Assembly (NCBI GenBank): GCA_963513935.1
Contig: OY740774.1
Span: 88,554,385-88,618,384 of the forward strand
Length of the DNA: 64,000 nt
Direction: 5' to 3'
Origin: Aphrophora alni
Lineage: Eukaryota > Arthropoda > Insecta > Hemiptera > Aphrophoridae
The position numbers and the translations under genes are program-made. Below the pieces are notes generated by a model. It was not told the origin of the DNA. It ran no database searches and saw only the letters and a list, made by a program, of their open reading frames with translations. Numbering within the stretch: the stretch's first letter is position 1; the number at the start of each line of letters is the position of its first letter. This document shows, one piece after another, positions 34,757 to 45,420 of this stretch.

Positions 34757-35680
34757 ATGGAGTGCGTGCAGGTGAACCTCCACCATGCGAAGGCTGCTTC
34801 TGCCACTTTATGGAAAAGGTTGCCCAAGGCACAAAAATGGTGGGCCTAGTTCAGGAGCTCTGGGTCAATGGGGGACATATTTGTGGACTAGGTACCAAAA
34901 ACTGTAAGTTGATTTATGATAGATCTGCCTTGGCACCGAGGGCGGCGATTCTGATTAACAAAACCATTAATATAATGATTCTCTCAGAATTCACAGATGC
35001 TGATACAGCCACAGTAATGGCAGAGCTGAGTGTCCCTGGAGGAAAGAAGGAGGTAGTTTTGACCTCGGCATACTTTCCTGGAGAGGAGAAGGAGGCATCA
35101 CCAGAAACAGTGAAACGATTCATCAGCTACTGCGAAGCCAACAGGAAACATCTAATCCTGGATGTTGATGCCAATGCCCACAATACCATCTGGGGGAGCA
35201 CTGACACCAACGATCGAGATGAGTTACTTTATGAGTACTGACTTACTACTAACATGGTGGTGGTTAATAAGGGTAATCACCCAACATTTATAAACTCTAT
35301 AAGGCAGGAGGTACTCGACTTAACATTAGTGTCTAGAGGTGTTTCAAAACTAATAAGTGATTGGTAAGTGTCTGAGGAGGCTTCTTTTTCTGACCACTGT
35401 TTGATCATGTTCAAAGTGGGGGCTTGTAGTGTGATCAATCAAACATATAGGGTTCCTAGCAAGACCGATTGGGAGGGATACAAAAGTAACCTACAAAATG
35501 GCATGAAGGATATACCAAAAAAATAAGATCTATAAACGACCTGGAGAGTACAGCTAACCTCACAACGGAGGCCATAATGAGGGCCTTTGAGGATAGCTGT
35601 CCTCTCAAAACCAAAAAAAACTGACAGCAAAGTACCCTGGTGGAACAATGAGCTTAGCAAACTGCGAAGCAAGGCCAGAA
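34757..35680 (+). pseudogene. Endonuclease of LINE B (frameshifted, stops)
   Basis: Starts MECVQVNLHHAKAAS, then shifts frame near 34815 into a 141-codon stretch containing LVQELWVNGGHICGL, APRAAILINK, TSAYFPGE and LDVDANAHNTIWGSTDTND (catalytic block; the first residue of the usual GDANAH is Val-Asp here). Stops at 35239 and about 35366 interrupt it, but the frame resumes with NKGNHPTFINS, LDLTLVSRG and the catalytic SFSDHCLIMF. It ends with the linker VPWWNNELSKLRSKARREFN. In live relatives it nicks target DNA. Confidence 0.85.
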
Positions 35681-35835
35681 GGGAATTTAATAAAGCAAAG
35701 AGAACAAATAACTGGCTGGGGAGAGTACCGTAAGGCTCTTACTGAGTTCAATGTAACATTTCGTAAATCGAAGCGTAGCTCATGGAGGACCTTCTGTGAG
35801 AATCGTAATGAAGCTATCCTCTATGCGTCAGCAGT

Positions 35836-37104
35836 TTGTTGGAGGAAGGTAGAAAAAAGTACCGCGCAAGCAAAGTTGGCCAAAGTGCAAAGACTAGCAT
35901 GTATAGGCATCATAGGTGCCATGAAACAACACCCACTGCCGCAATGGAGATCCTTCTAGGCTTGGATCCCCTACTGGTTGCAATTAAGGAGGAAGCTATG
36001 AAGCAGGTCCTCAAACTACATGAGAAATACCATTTTACCTCAAAGGAAACCTCAAAGGACATCTGGAAATCCTCAGAGCCACTCCTTTATTGGATATGGC
36101 TGCAGTGAGTGACCAGATAGAAGTAAAAATGATTTTTGATCACAAATACAAAGTTCGCTTCCCCATTTGGGAAGACTGGACGGGAGGCACGGAATGTGTG
36201 CCGGCGGACTCCCAAAAGTGGTTCACAGATGATCAAAATGGAAGGTGGTGTGGGGGCAGGAGTGGTGGGACCAAGGTTCAAAAGACATGTGTCTCTCAGT
36301 GGAGAGCCGAAAGGACCGGAAACACCAGCTTCTAGAGCATTTTTGCAACTCTCGTAATACATGTCCCTCAGTGCTGACGCCACCATCTTTCAAGCAGAGG
36401 TACATGCTATCCATATGGTGGCGAATCATCTGATGACTAAAAACCAATGCAAACGGAAAATTAGCATCATGTCGGATAGTCAAGCAGCATTAAAAGCACT
36501 TCAAAGCAACAACTTGAAATCAAAGATGCTTCACGAGTGCCACCAGGCCCTAAACCAGCTGGCGGACAAGAATAAAGTTGAATTTATCTGGGTGCCAGGG
36601 CATGAGGGAATAGCAGGCAATGAGGAAGCAGATCAGCAAGCTAAACTTGGTGCATATAAACGCTTTACAGGGCCATCTCCTATGTATGGCTTTGTCCCTA
36701 GGGATTACCAGGAGGTTATTACCAACTGGGCCAACAAAGTAATCAACAGAAACTGGAATGCATTGCCGGGTCTTATACATTCCAAGAAGTTCCTTAGCCC
36801 TAATAAAAAGAGGGGGAAGGTAGTGCTAAACCTAAGCTCAAGAGAGCTAAAACTCCTCTGTGGTATACTAACAGGATATATCCATTGCAGGTATCACTTA
36901 AGTAAGAAAGGCCTGGTGGATAATGACACTTGCAGGTACTGTGGTGAAGAGGTGGAACGCATGGAACACATCATCATGGAGTGCCCGGCCTTATGCCTAA
37001 AAAGACATAAATTTCTAGAATTTATCTTCATGTCGGAAGAGGAATTACTAAACCTCCCGACCAGGGGTTTGATCGATTTTGTCAAAGACATAGATCTCTC
37101 CTGA
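35836..37104 (+). pseudogene. Post-RT region, RNase H and Cys-His tail of LINE B
   Basis: After the RT deletion the frame carries AKVQRLACIGIIGAMKQHP and LLGLDPLLVAIKEEAMKQV, the usual post-RT segment. RNase H follows: WFTDD at about 36210 (usually FTDGS), GGVGAGVVGPRFKRH in another frame, then an open frame 36361-37104 with FQAE (Glu), SDSQAALKAL (Asp at 36475) and VPGHEGIAGNEEADQQAK (Asp). The C-terminus has C-R-Y-C-G-E-E and H--MECP, a Cys-His knuckle, ending FVKDIDLS. RNase H removes RNA from the hybrid during integration. A direct repeat of CATGT...CTCAGTG at 36284 and 36360 brackets a ~75-base insertion. Confidence 0.85.
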
Positions 37105-37194
37105 GTCCAACAAGAGGGGGGCACAAAAGATCTAATTAGGTCGCAGTACAAGAGGCGTTCTAAAACACTCTCCCCAGTTTTAATAATAATAATC

Positions 37195-37219
37195 CAATGC
37201 AATTAAAATGTTGAATCTC
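37195..37219. repeat. Target-site duplication, right copy (LINE B)
   Basis: 25 bases identical to 34532-34556, directly after the TAA-repeat tail. The exact match implies a fairly recent insertion. Confidence 0.92.
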
Positions 37220-37308
37220 GATCAGCTGTTGTTTTCTTAACACACAACAAGGAAACAATTTGATAGTTGTGTTTAACGAGGTCACATATGATAACTAACC
37301 TCGAAACA

Positions 37309-37925
37309 ATGAATATTTCAATTGCACAAAAAGTTAAATGTTGTTCTTGGCTATTGCTTTTGAAAATGAATATGAAGTGATAAGGTGTTTCAAAGAACCT
37401 ACCCGAATGGGGTTCCTCCATCAAGAAAATCAATTCATAAATGGAAAACTATGCTACTAGAAACTGGATAAGTTTCAACAAAATACCATATGGTTTTCTA
37501 ACACAGGGCTTGAAATTAAAGGGTATAACTGTTTGGGCTGCTGTCACCAAGGATACTGTAATGTTTCATTGTATGACATATCCTACCAGACAATGACTGG
37601 AGACAGATACGCATCAATATTAGTTCCTCTTCTTACTCATTCGGAGATGAGGGACGGATGGAGCTTCTCCTCATTATGCTAATATGGGCAAAGTAGTTTC
37701 AGATTGAGATCTTCCCAACTGTTGGATAGATCATGGCAGCAACTTCATGGACTGACCTATAAGACCTCCATACTGATTGCTATTTTTCTTATAGGGCTTT
37801 TTGAAAGAAAAAGGTTATTCTCACTCTATAGCAACAGAAGATGAATTAATGAGGCTAACTGAAGAGGAATTATTACTTTTGATGCATCAGCAATTTTTAA
37901 AAGAGCTTATGACCCTTTTTCATTA
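37309..37925 (+). pseudogene. Mariner-like transposase, internally deleted
   Basis: The N-terminus reads MNISIAQKVKCCSWLLLL, followed in a second frame by EVIRCFKEPTRMG and a degenerate PPSRKSI-KW helix-turn-helix. It then joins directly to the catalytic half: GLEIKGITVWAAVTKDTV, TGDRYASILVPLLTH, TDGASPHYANMG (second catalytic Asp), PNCWIDHGSNF and LFFL-GFLKEKGYSHS near the third acidic position. The region with the first catalytic Asp and second DNA-binding helix is missing. These blocks belong to Tc1/mariner transposases. LINE B is inserted just upstream. Inverted ends were not identified. Confidence 0.7.
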
Positions 37926-39201
37926 GTTACTATCAGTGTATAGCTATTGATAGACATCAATTTGGTTCATTAATAATTTATTACTGTTATTTTTCTTTAC
38001 TTTTCTTTATTAAAATTTACACATTTTCATGTTATCTGGATATCAACATTTTGTAATGGTGCAGAAATTGTTCCTCTTAAAATAGGCCCTATTGTCCATA
38101 ATAAATAACATTAGTAGTAAAGGAACCAAAGGAGAATTGAAAAAATCACAACCTTTTGAATTCAGTATCGAAACCGTTGGAGATAGAGTCAAAGTTTAAA
38201 TGCAGAAAATGTTTGTTTTTAAAGATCATTTTAATGAAGCGCAACGCAACTTACTTGCTATTTGAGTTTTTTCACTTTCAAGCTCTTACATTTTCCAAAA
38301 TTTTATGTATTTTTTTATTGTGTACATTTTGGGGTAATGGGACATTTGAGGATATTTTCGGAAAGGGTGTCCTTTCATTAATCTTTGGTAAAAATTGTTT
38401 TCCTATTGTAGGTGGTGGCAATAAAAATAACTATAAAACCCTGAATTTTAGACGTTTTGGACTACCCTGTACATGAGCATCGAGATAAGTGAAAACTTTT
38501 TTATTAAAATGATCAATGAACAAATACTTTTAAAATGAGGTATCACTTAACCTACCGTTACACTTGAAAATTTTCCAAAAACTACCCTCACCCCCAAAAA
38601 TTATCCTTTTGGAGCGTTTGGGAGATTTCAAAATAATTTCTCCAAATTCTTTGGGGTAGAATAGGGGAGGGGGTGTCCGTTGTTACGAAGGATTTACCTC
38701 ATTTAGTTTACCCACTATACATTGTGTACGGGTGGTCTGCCTCACTCTGTATATGCGGCTATGTTAAAGTCAAAGTTTTCCTTACATCTCCTACAAATCT
38801 GAACAAACTATGATTTTGGATAACAGAAACCGTTGCAACTTTAAGCATTAGTATGATTCGTAGGGTTTGTAATGAACCTGTTTGCCCCTTAGATATCCAT
38901 TGTATAACTTAGTTAATCCTATTACTGTCATATGAACAATAAACGATATATTGTCAGTTTAGTTTTAAGATTGTAAATATTACCAATATGATCTACATTT
39001 TTATTAATAATTGTAAAAAAAAAAGTTATTCTATTTCTAAACATCACTAATTAAGCAAATACTCAAAACAAATATTATTACAATCTGTTTTAAGTTGTTC
39101 TTAGTGATACCTAGAAGAGTACCAATGAACATTAGATGTTATTAGTGCAACTACAGAATAGAATAGGCAATCTAACATCTCACAAGGTTAAATGACTTAC
39201 A
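37926..39201. other. Spacer
   Basis: No gene. A CCCTGTACATG at about 38464 resembles the CAGGGTG-type ends of the long-TIR elements further right. An open frame at 38156-38476 has no domain. Confidence 0.4.
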
Positions 39202-39872
39202 AAGTGGTTGAGAGGCTTAACCTAACCTAACCTAACCTTACTATACATAAGTGGTTGAGAGGCTTAACCTAACCTAACCTAACCTTACTATACATAAGTG
39301 GTTGAGAGGCTTAACCTAACCTAACCTAACCTTACTATACATAAGTGGTTGAGAGGCTTAACCTAACCTAACCTAACCTTACTATACATAAGTGGTTGAG
39401 AGGCTTAACCTAACCTAACCTAACCTTACTATACATAAGTGGTTGAGAGGCTTAACCTAACCTAACCTAACCTTACTATACATAAGTGGTTGAGAGGCTT
39501 AACCTAACCTAACCTAACCTTACTATACATAAGTGGTTGAGAGGCTTAACCTAACCTAACCTAACCTTACTATACATAAGTGGTTGAGAGGCTTAACCTA
39601 ACCTAACCTAACCTTACTATACATAAGTGGTTGAGAGGCTTAACCTAACCTAACCTAACCTTACTATACATAAGTGGTTGAGAGGCTTAACCTAACCTAA
39701 CCTTACTATACATAAGTGGTTGAGAGGCTTAACCTAACCTAACCTAACCTTACTATACATAAGTGGTTGAGAGGCTTAACCTAACCTAACCTAACCTTAC
39801 TATACATAAGTGGTTGAGAGGCTTAACCTAACCTAACCTAACCTTACTATACATAAGTGGTTGAGAGGCTTA
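39202..39872. repeat. 47-bp satellite containing telomere-type CCTAA repeats
   Basis: AAGTGGTTGAGAGGCTTAA recurs every 47 bases from 39202; there are 14 copies of this motif and 13 full intervals, plus one interval of 42 that lacks a single CCTAA. Each full unit holds four AACCT repeats, the complement of the insect telomere repeat TTAGG, followed by TTACTATACAT. Apart from the missing pentamer the units appear identical, so amplification is recent. It sits inside ordinary DNA and not at a visible chromosome end. Confidence 0.97.
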
Positions 39873-40374
39873 AAGCGGTAGCCACTTGATCAAATTTTTT
39901 TGCTGAAGGTTGAGAATTCTAATTCTATTTAAGAGAAAAGATTTTTTTCTGTGCAGTTTGGTGTTCAGAACCTGTGGTAATGGTGGTGGGAGGCCCCGTT
40001 ATAAATAAATGGTGGTTAGCGTTAGTGAAAGTTGAGGAGGTTGGGTTGAAAAAGAATTGTCCAAAAACACCAATTTGGCAAGTTTTATTATTGTAGATGT
40101 CTTAAGTAAAAAAAAAAAACCTACGGAATTGTCTAAAAAACCCAAAAATTGTGTTAATTTAGAAAACATGTTCTATTTAGAAATTAACTCACTTCCCACT
40201 GTAAAATGGTTTTTGGTTACCTCACTATATCATTTTAAACTCAAAATTTTCACACAAAAAACCTCAAAATTATAAAATATTCAATGAAATAAAAATTTGG
40301 AATCCAAATATTTGTATTTATATAGATTTAAAAGTCTATAATTTACCAACAAATAGGCAATACATATATAGTAT
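39873..40374. other. Spacer
   Basis: No gene recognised. The open frame 40057-40275 has no domain. Confidence 0.4.
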
Positions 40375-40938
40375 GTTCAGAAAATGTGGTGCCAAACTTT
40401 GTGGTTAAAATGAAGAAAAAGTTCCATATAAACTTTTAACTTTTAATATTATTAAAAGTTTTGATTGTAACTTTTGATATTATTAAGATTTCGAGACGAA
40501 ATGTTTTATACATTTTTTTAATGCAACGGTTTTCCAGTATTACTAAGAATGAAAACTTTATCTTTTAAATTGTCAAAAAGGTGACTGTTTCAAATTATTT
40601 TCAATATTGAATATCTCTAAAAACATTAACTTTTAAAATGTAAAAGGCAACCATTTTGAAAATGCGTGAAATGTATGTATTTTTTGAAATGTTTCAAAGT
40701 GCCGATTCTTGGTATTCTGGTAAACCGTTGCATAAAAAAAATGTGTATACCAAATTTCGATATAATTTCAAAAAACTATAATTATCAAAAAAAAAAAAAA
40801 AAAAAAAAAAAATAGACGAGATAGAAAACAAAGCGTTTCCAAACATATGTTCATAGGAACAACATTTTTCTTTATTTTGACACATATAATCACCACTTAA
40901 AGTGTGGCACGACATTTTCTGAACACCTTGTATATATA
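40375..40938. mobile_element. TIR element of 564 bp (MITE-like)
   Basis: The left end TATAGTATGTTCAGAAAATG is matched at the right by the inverse of TATACAAGGTGTTCAGAAAA; the match continues through TG-GTGCCA-ACTTT. Terminal repeats are about 38 bp. The inside is AT-rich with a long A-run (40788-40812) and no transposase. The ends belong to the same broad type (CAGGGTG-like) as the elements at 41858, 45421 and 56610. Confidence 0.75.
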
Positions 40939-41857
40939 ACAAATAAGGAAGTTAAGATTATTTTTGTAAACTCCTGAAAACAGTAAAATTAATTGGATCT
41001 TAAAAGGGCTAATTACATATAAAACTCATTGTGTTTCTTTTACCTTTTACTGACAAATTTTGATTCCAACGTACTCTTTGAACATATATCTTCAATCTGC
41101 TCAATTAGATAACCAATTGCAGTTATCTACTGTATGCTGTGTCCTAACCTACAAAATAAACACCCATATTAATAAAATGATTAATTCATTGTAGAAGTGT
41201 ATTTCTATTTTTCGCATAACTATACTCAGTGAAAGTTACTTGATGGTTCTAAATTTGTTGTAGAACTTATACGTTTTGACATAACGTGAGCTGAAATAAG
41301 TGGTTTTTGGAAATGAGTCTGTCAGTGCATTGCTCTACCGCATAGACAGAGTTATATTTGGTATGTGTATATATTTTGGAAAGGTTTTATTATATTCTAC
41401 GATAACTAAAATTAGGGGAAAAAACCCAAAATTACTATTTTTGCAAAATCGGTTCTAACAATTAATTTTGATTACGTTGTGCACAACTGGCTTCTAAGCA
41501 TCCAAAAGAAATTTATTGGTTGCCATCTTTTCAAAAGTGCCGGTTAGTGACAATTCGGTTAAAAATAAAAAATCGATTGTTGGGGGAATAAAAGACGAAA
41601 TTTCTCAAAAACTGCTTTGACGATTTCGTTTAAACTTTAGTAAAACGTACAGATTCATCACCTAAATCCCTATGAAAAATGTAACGTTCCAGGAATAATT
41701 GGCAAAAACAAGAATTGCCTTGATTTTAATAAAGTAAGAGTACACCATTCTAGCACAAGTGGGACAAGTTTAGGTACCATTAAAATTTTTTTTTTTCAAA
41801 AACAGTTCCAATAGTTCATTTTTACTTTTTTATGACAACTACCAAACTAAATCTTAC
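40939..41857. other. Spacer
   Basis: No gene. The style of sequence (GATTTCG-TTTAAAC, AAAATCGGTTC phrases) resembles the dispersed repeats at 45150 and 54917, so much of it may be old transposon DNA. Confidence 0.35.
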
Positions 41858-43490
41858 AGGGTTTCTTTTAAAGGTGAGGCCAAACTACGGTAAGTGATTC
41901 TACATAACATACTGATGAAAATATGTCCAGTTAACATAGGTCCTGAAATGCAGGGTTTTTTGTTTTTATTTACAAAACAGATATCTTTGGAAGTAGAAAA
42001 TATACTGAACTCAAATTTTTTATACATATTTGTTACAAAACCTTTTACCTTTGTACGACAAGCCAGAACGTTAATTTTCAAAATGGTGGGCGTTTAAAAT
42101 CATGGGCGTCATCACCAGTTCATTATTGGGGGGGGGGGGGGACATATACCGGGGGTCTGGTGGTATGGAATTTTTTTAAATTAAACTTCTCAAAACATCG
42201 TTTTTATGCATTTATTTTAATATTTTGTCATCAAATGAAGTACACTAAAACAATAAATCTAATTATTATAACTTTTTTAAGCCGAGTGGAGAAACAAACC
42301 TTCTGCGCAATGAGTCAGATCAGATTCAAGACGAGACGACGATACTCCACTACTACCAACATACTGGGCTTTATTGCATACAACTATTCAAAATTAATTC
42401 TATTTGCGTTTGTAACAGAAATGTAATGTTAAAAACCCTAGTAAAGACAAAGCCCGATGTTTACCTTTTAAGGTTTTAAGTAAAACATTTGTTTTTAGCA
42501 AAAATATTTTTACATCTCAAATATTGGGGGGGGGGACGCATCCCCCCGGCGATGACGCCCATGTTTAAAATTGATTATGTCAAATATTTTAAAAACAGCT
42601 AACATTACAAAAATTACAAGAAATAATGTGAAATTTAGATCCTTTTTTGAAGAGAATTACAACAAATGTTCAATGTGTTTTCATTAGGGACTGGTGTAGG
42701 GCCTACACGTTTTACAATGCCAGCAGGCTGCTCCCTGTTTGTTTGAAAACCGCGGACAATCTATCTTTCAACTGCTGAATATCACAATTGGTGTTGAATA
42801 AACCAGTCCCCCCCCCCCCCATAAATAATCTAATGGGTCAAGATCTAGGGACCGAAGGCAAGTTCATTATTTGTGTAATTTTGATTTATATATAATGTCA
42901 ATTAACATGATTTTAAGAAGATAATATTCAATGGGAGTAATTATTACATTAATTCTTAACTTTTCAAAAGAAAGAGCAACAATGTAGCTAACAGATGTAA
43001 CAATTTTAACAAATTAAAACTGCTGTTTTAATGGGTATTAGGCTAGACAACTACCAAGAAATAATTTTTTTTTGTTTTTAGGCGGTAACTCAGTTATCTT
43101 TTAAGCTACAGAAATATTATAAAAACTGTTTATTTGTCATTAAAAAAAAACTCTTTTGGTGTCTTGTAATTTTTTGTAAAGAAAGCGGTTTTTCAGATAT
43201 ATGAGATTTAAAATATCAAAAGGCCACCATTTTGAAAATATAAAAAAAGTACGTTTTGGTTTTTCGTACAGAGGTAAAATTTTGTGTAAGAAATGCGTAT
43301 ACAAAATTTGAGTAGACTTCCAAAGATATTAAGTGTTTTGTAGAGGGGGGGGGGGGAAATGGTGGTAAACTAGAAAACAGCATTACAGGACCTATTCACT
43401 GGATATATTTTCATCAGTATGTTATGTAGAATCACTTCTCAGAGTTTGGCCTCATCTTTAAAAGACAGTCTGTGAGTAGTTTTGGTTTTT
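41858..43490. mobile_element. Long-TIR (foldback-like) element, about 1.6 kb, with a nested MITE
   Basis: The left arm 41858-42100 and right arm 43195-43485 are inverse copies over about 240 bases. Shared landmarks are CTTTTAAAG-TGAGGCCAAAC, GTGATTCTACATAACATACT, GAAAATAT-TCCAGT, ATATCTTTGGAAGT and TTTTCAAAATGGTGG. A separate 463-bp MITE sits at the inner end of the left arm. No transposase was found in the middle, so this copy is non-autonomous. Confidence 0.8.
42101..42563. mobile_element. hAT-like MITE with perfect 8-bp target duplication
   Basis: Flanked by TTTAAAAT at 42093-42100 and 42564-42571. The ends are CATGGGCGTCATC and its inverse GATGACGCCCATG. G-runs of 12 and 10 bases lie close to both ends. 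The length of 463 bp and absence of coding sequence fit a MITE; an 8-base duplication points to hAT-type transposition, though other superfamilies also make 8-base duplications. Confidence 0.88.
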
Positions 43491-45420
43491 TAGGAGTGGG
43501 TGAGGAACAGGTTTGCGTAATGTTTTTGCACCATTTATTTGGCATGATCACTAATAGTGAGTTGGCGTGTGACAATCCAGAAGTTAATCGTTGGATTTAC
43601 GCGTTTATTATTTTAGTTTTGGGTTAGATATCTCTCTTTCATCTTTCCTAGAAGGTCTTTTGTTCTCTTCTAACGCCAATGCTAATAAAATATTTCCCCC
43701 CTTGTTTAAAGGCTCTGGATTGCCACTAAAGTATGCTTCTAAGGGCAACATTAGAATTTTTATTCGGGGCTAAAGGTTTCTATTTTATTCTCGTTTCTAC
43801 TAATTTTGTTAAAGTCGGTGACGAGCGAGACTTTTTCGTCTTTAAAACACTCCCCCCCCCCGGATCTTCTATAACCCTACATACCACATAATAGAAATAA
43901 CAATTTGAGTGTTAGCTCACATACCAAGCTGGTAACAGTCAACTCTCCCCACTCCCCACTTCTTCATCTTCAGCTAGTATTGTGGGAGTCAGGTTTTCAA
44001 GTTAGTTGCGATGTTGAAGCGTTGTAAAGTGGGGCAACAAGTCAGAGTTGCAGAGTCCTAGCGTGGGTTAGCAATGTACATAATCTTCGCATAGAAAGCT
44101 TGCATTACGTAAACATTGGAAACCTGTTTCTTTGGATTTGTGTTTTGATCTTGTAATCATAATAATTCCATATGGTTCGGAATGAAAGAAAACCTAACCT
44201 CAACAAGTTGGCAATGTTTTTAGTTTTGTTCCCGTGCTGTGCGAAACCACCTATCCGTTAGTGTCAACAAATGTTATGTCATTGTTTTTGCGCGGTTAGT
44301 TGTTTGAAAGCTGAACAGGTAAATGAAATCTGACAGTTATAAATTTAAACTTAGGCCTAATACAACGTAGATTCTAAGATTTCTTGTATCTAATCTTATT
44401 TAATGAAATTGTTATCTAATCTTTGTTTAAAATATTATTAATTGCAAAGGAATGGGTGTACGTTTATCAAACACTTTACTGTTGTGTACAGTTGGTTGAA
44501 ATATTTGTTTTGAATTGCGGAGTGATGGACGGGTTTCATTTTGTTTTGTTGTACTAGGACATCCTGAATTGTGATTGTAAACACATTTTCTTATCTTTGT
44601 ATTTTCGTCATATTTATTAAAGATAATTTAGAGCTATTTTAGTGTTTAAAAACAATTAAGCAACGTTTTTGAACGAGTTAGAATTTGAAATATTGCAGGT
44701 GCTTTTAAGGTAAGTTAGGTAATAGTTTCAAAAGACCACTTGTAATTTGTATCATCATAATTTTTCTTAGGGTAATTGTTACAAAGAAAAATAATTATGC
44801 GGTAAAATAAAGGTGTAAACAGGAATTTACTGACCATTTTAAAATTTTCATTTGTCTTTGTGATCAAAATTATCACATTTTATTTAACTTTTTTTTAAAC
44901 GCATGATTCTATTTGAGTTAAATCAGACAATTTATTTGGGTAGCCATTTTGAACATTTTAATTTTGAACATTTGATTTAAAGTATACCTACATCGTTTTC
45001 AGGTTTAAAAAAAGAAGAAAATCGGCCTTTTTGTTGAGGAATCATAATCGGTTTAAAATAAAATGAAATTTATTAGTTTCCCCATTTTTAACTCGGGGTC
45101 AAAAATCGATATCGATCCCCTGAATCCTAAAAAAAAAAAAAAAGAAAAAGTGTTTTGGCTTGATCTCTATCGTATGTGAAGCGTTTTGTAGCCCAAACCT
45201 GTGAAGAGATTTCAATCAAATTTGGTACATGTGGATATTTTGGCCATATCTTAACTTTTTTTGTAATTCAAAATTTAGGAATAGCTGCTACAATTTTTAT
45301 CAAGTGTTTCTAAGGACCTAAAAAAAACGTATTAGTATCTTTCAAAAAATGCCATTAATTAGGCTACACTTGTGTTTATAGCACAAGCAAAGCAAGTTTA
45401 ACCCCTTATTTAAATAGACT
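43491..45420. other. Spacer, with a moderately GC-richer patch
   Basis: No gene recognised. Around 43950-44330 GC and CG dinucleotides rise and possible donors (ACAGGTAAATG at about 44317, AAGGTAAGT at about 44707) occur, which could be untranslated exons of an unseen gene; nothing confirms this. TAGGCCTA lies at 44352. Sequence at 45150-45260 is related to 54917-55010 (a dispersed repeat with TTTCAATCAAATTT). Confidence 0.35.

Larger units (their letters stand above)
34557..37194 (+). mobile_element. LINE copy B: flanked by 25-bp target duplication, RT missing
   Basis: The 25 bases at 34532-34556 recur exactly at 37195-37219, giving precise element ends. The 3' end is a TAA run (37181-37193), as in I-type LINEs. 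Inside, in order: a short acidic ORF with 39-base repeats, the endonuclease, the pre-RT linker (WWNNELSKLRSKARREFN), then almost immediately the post-RT region (GIIGAMKQHP, LLGLDPLL), an RNase H and a Cys-His tail. The whole RT, about 1.5 kb, is absent, with the junction at about 35810. Length is 2.64 kb against 5-6 kb for such elements. Superfamily I/R1/LOA by domain order. Confidence 0.9.

Noticed and set aside
38156..38476. 106-codon plus-strand frame
   Set aside because: AT-driven composition, no domain, and no start context or neighbouring gene signals.
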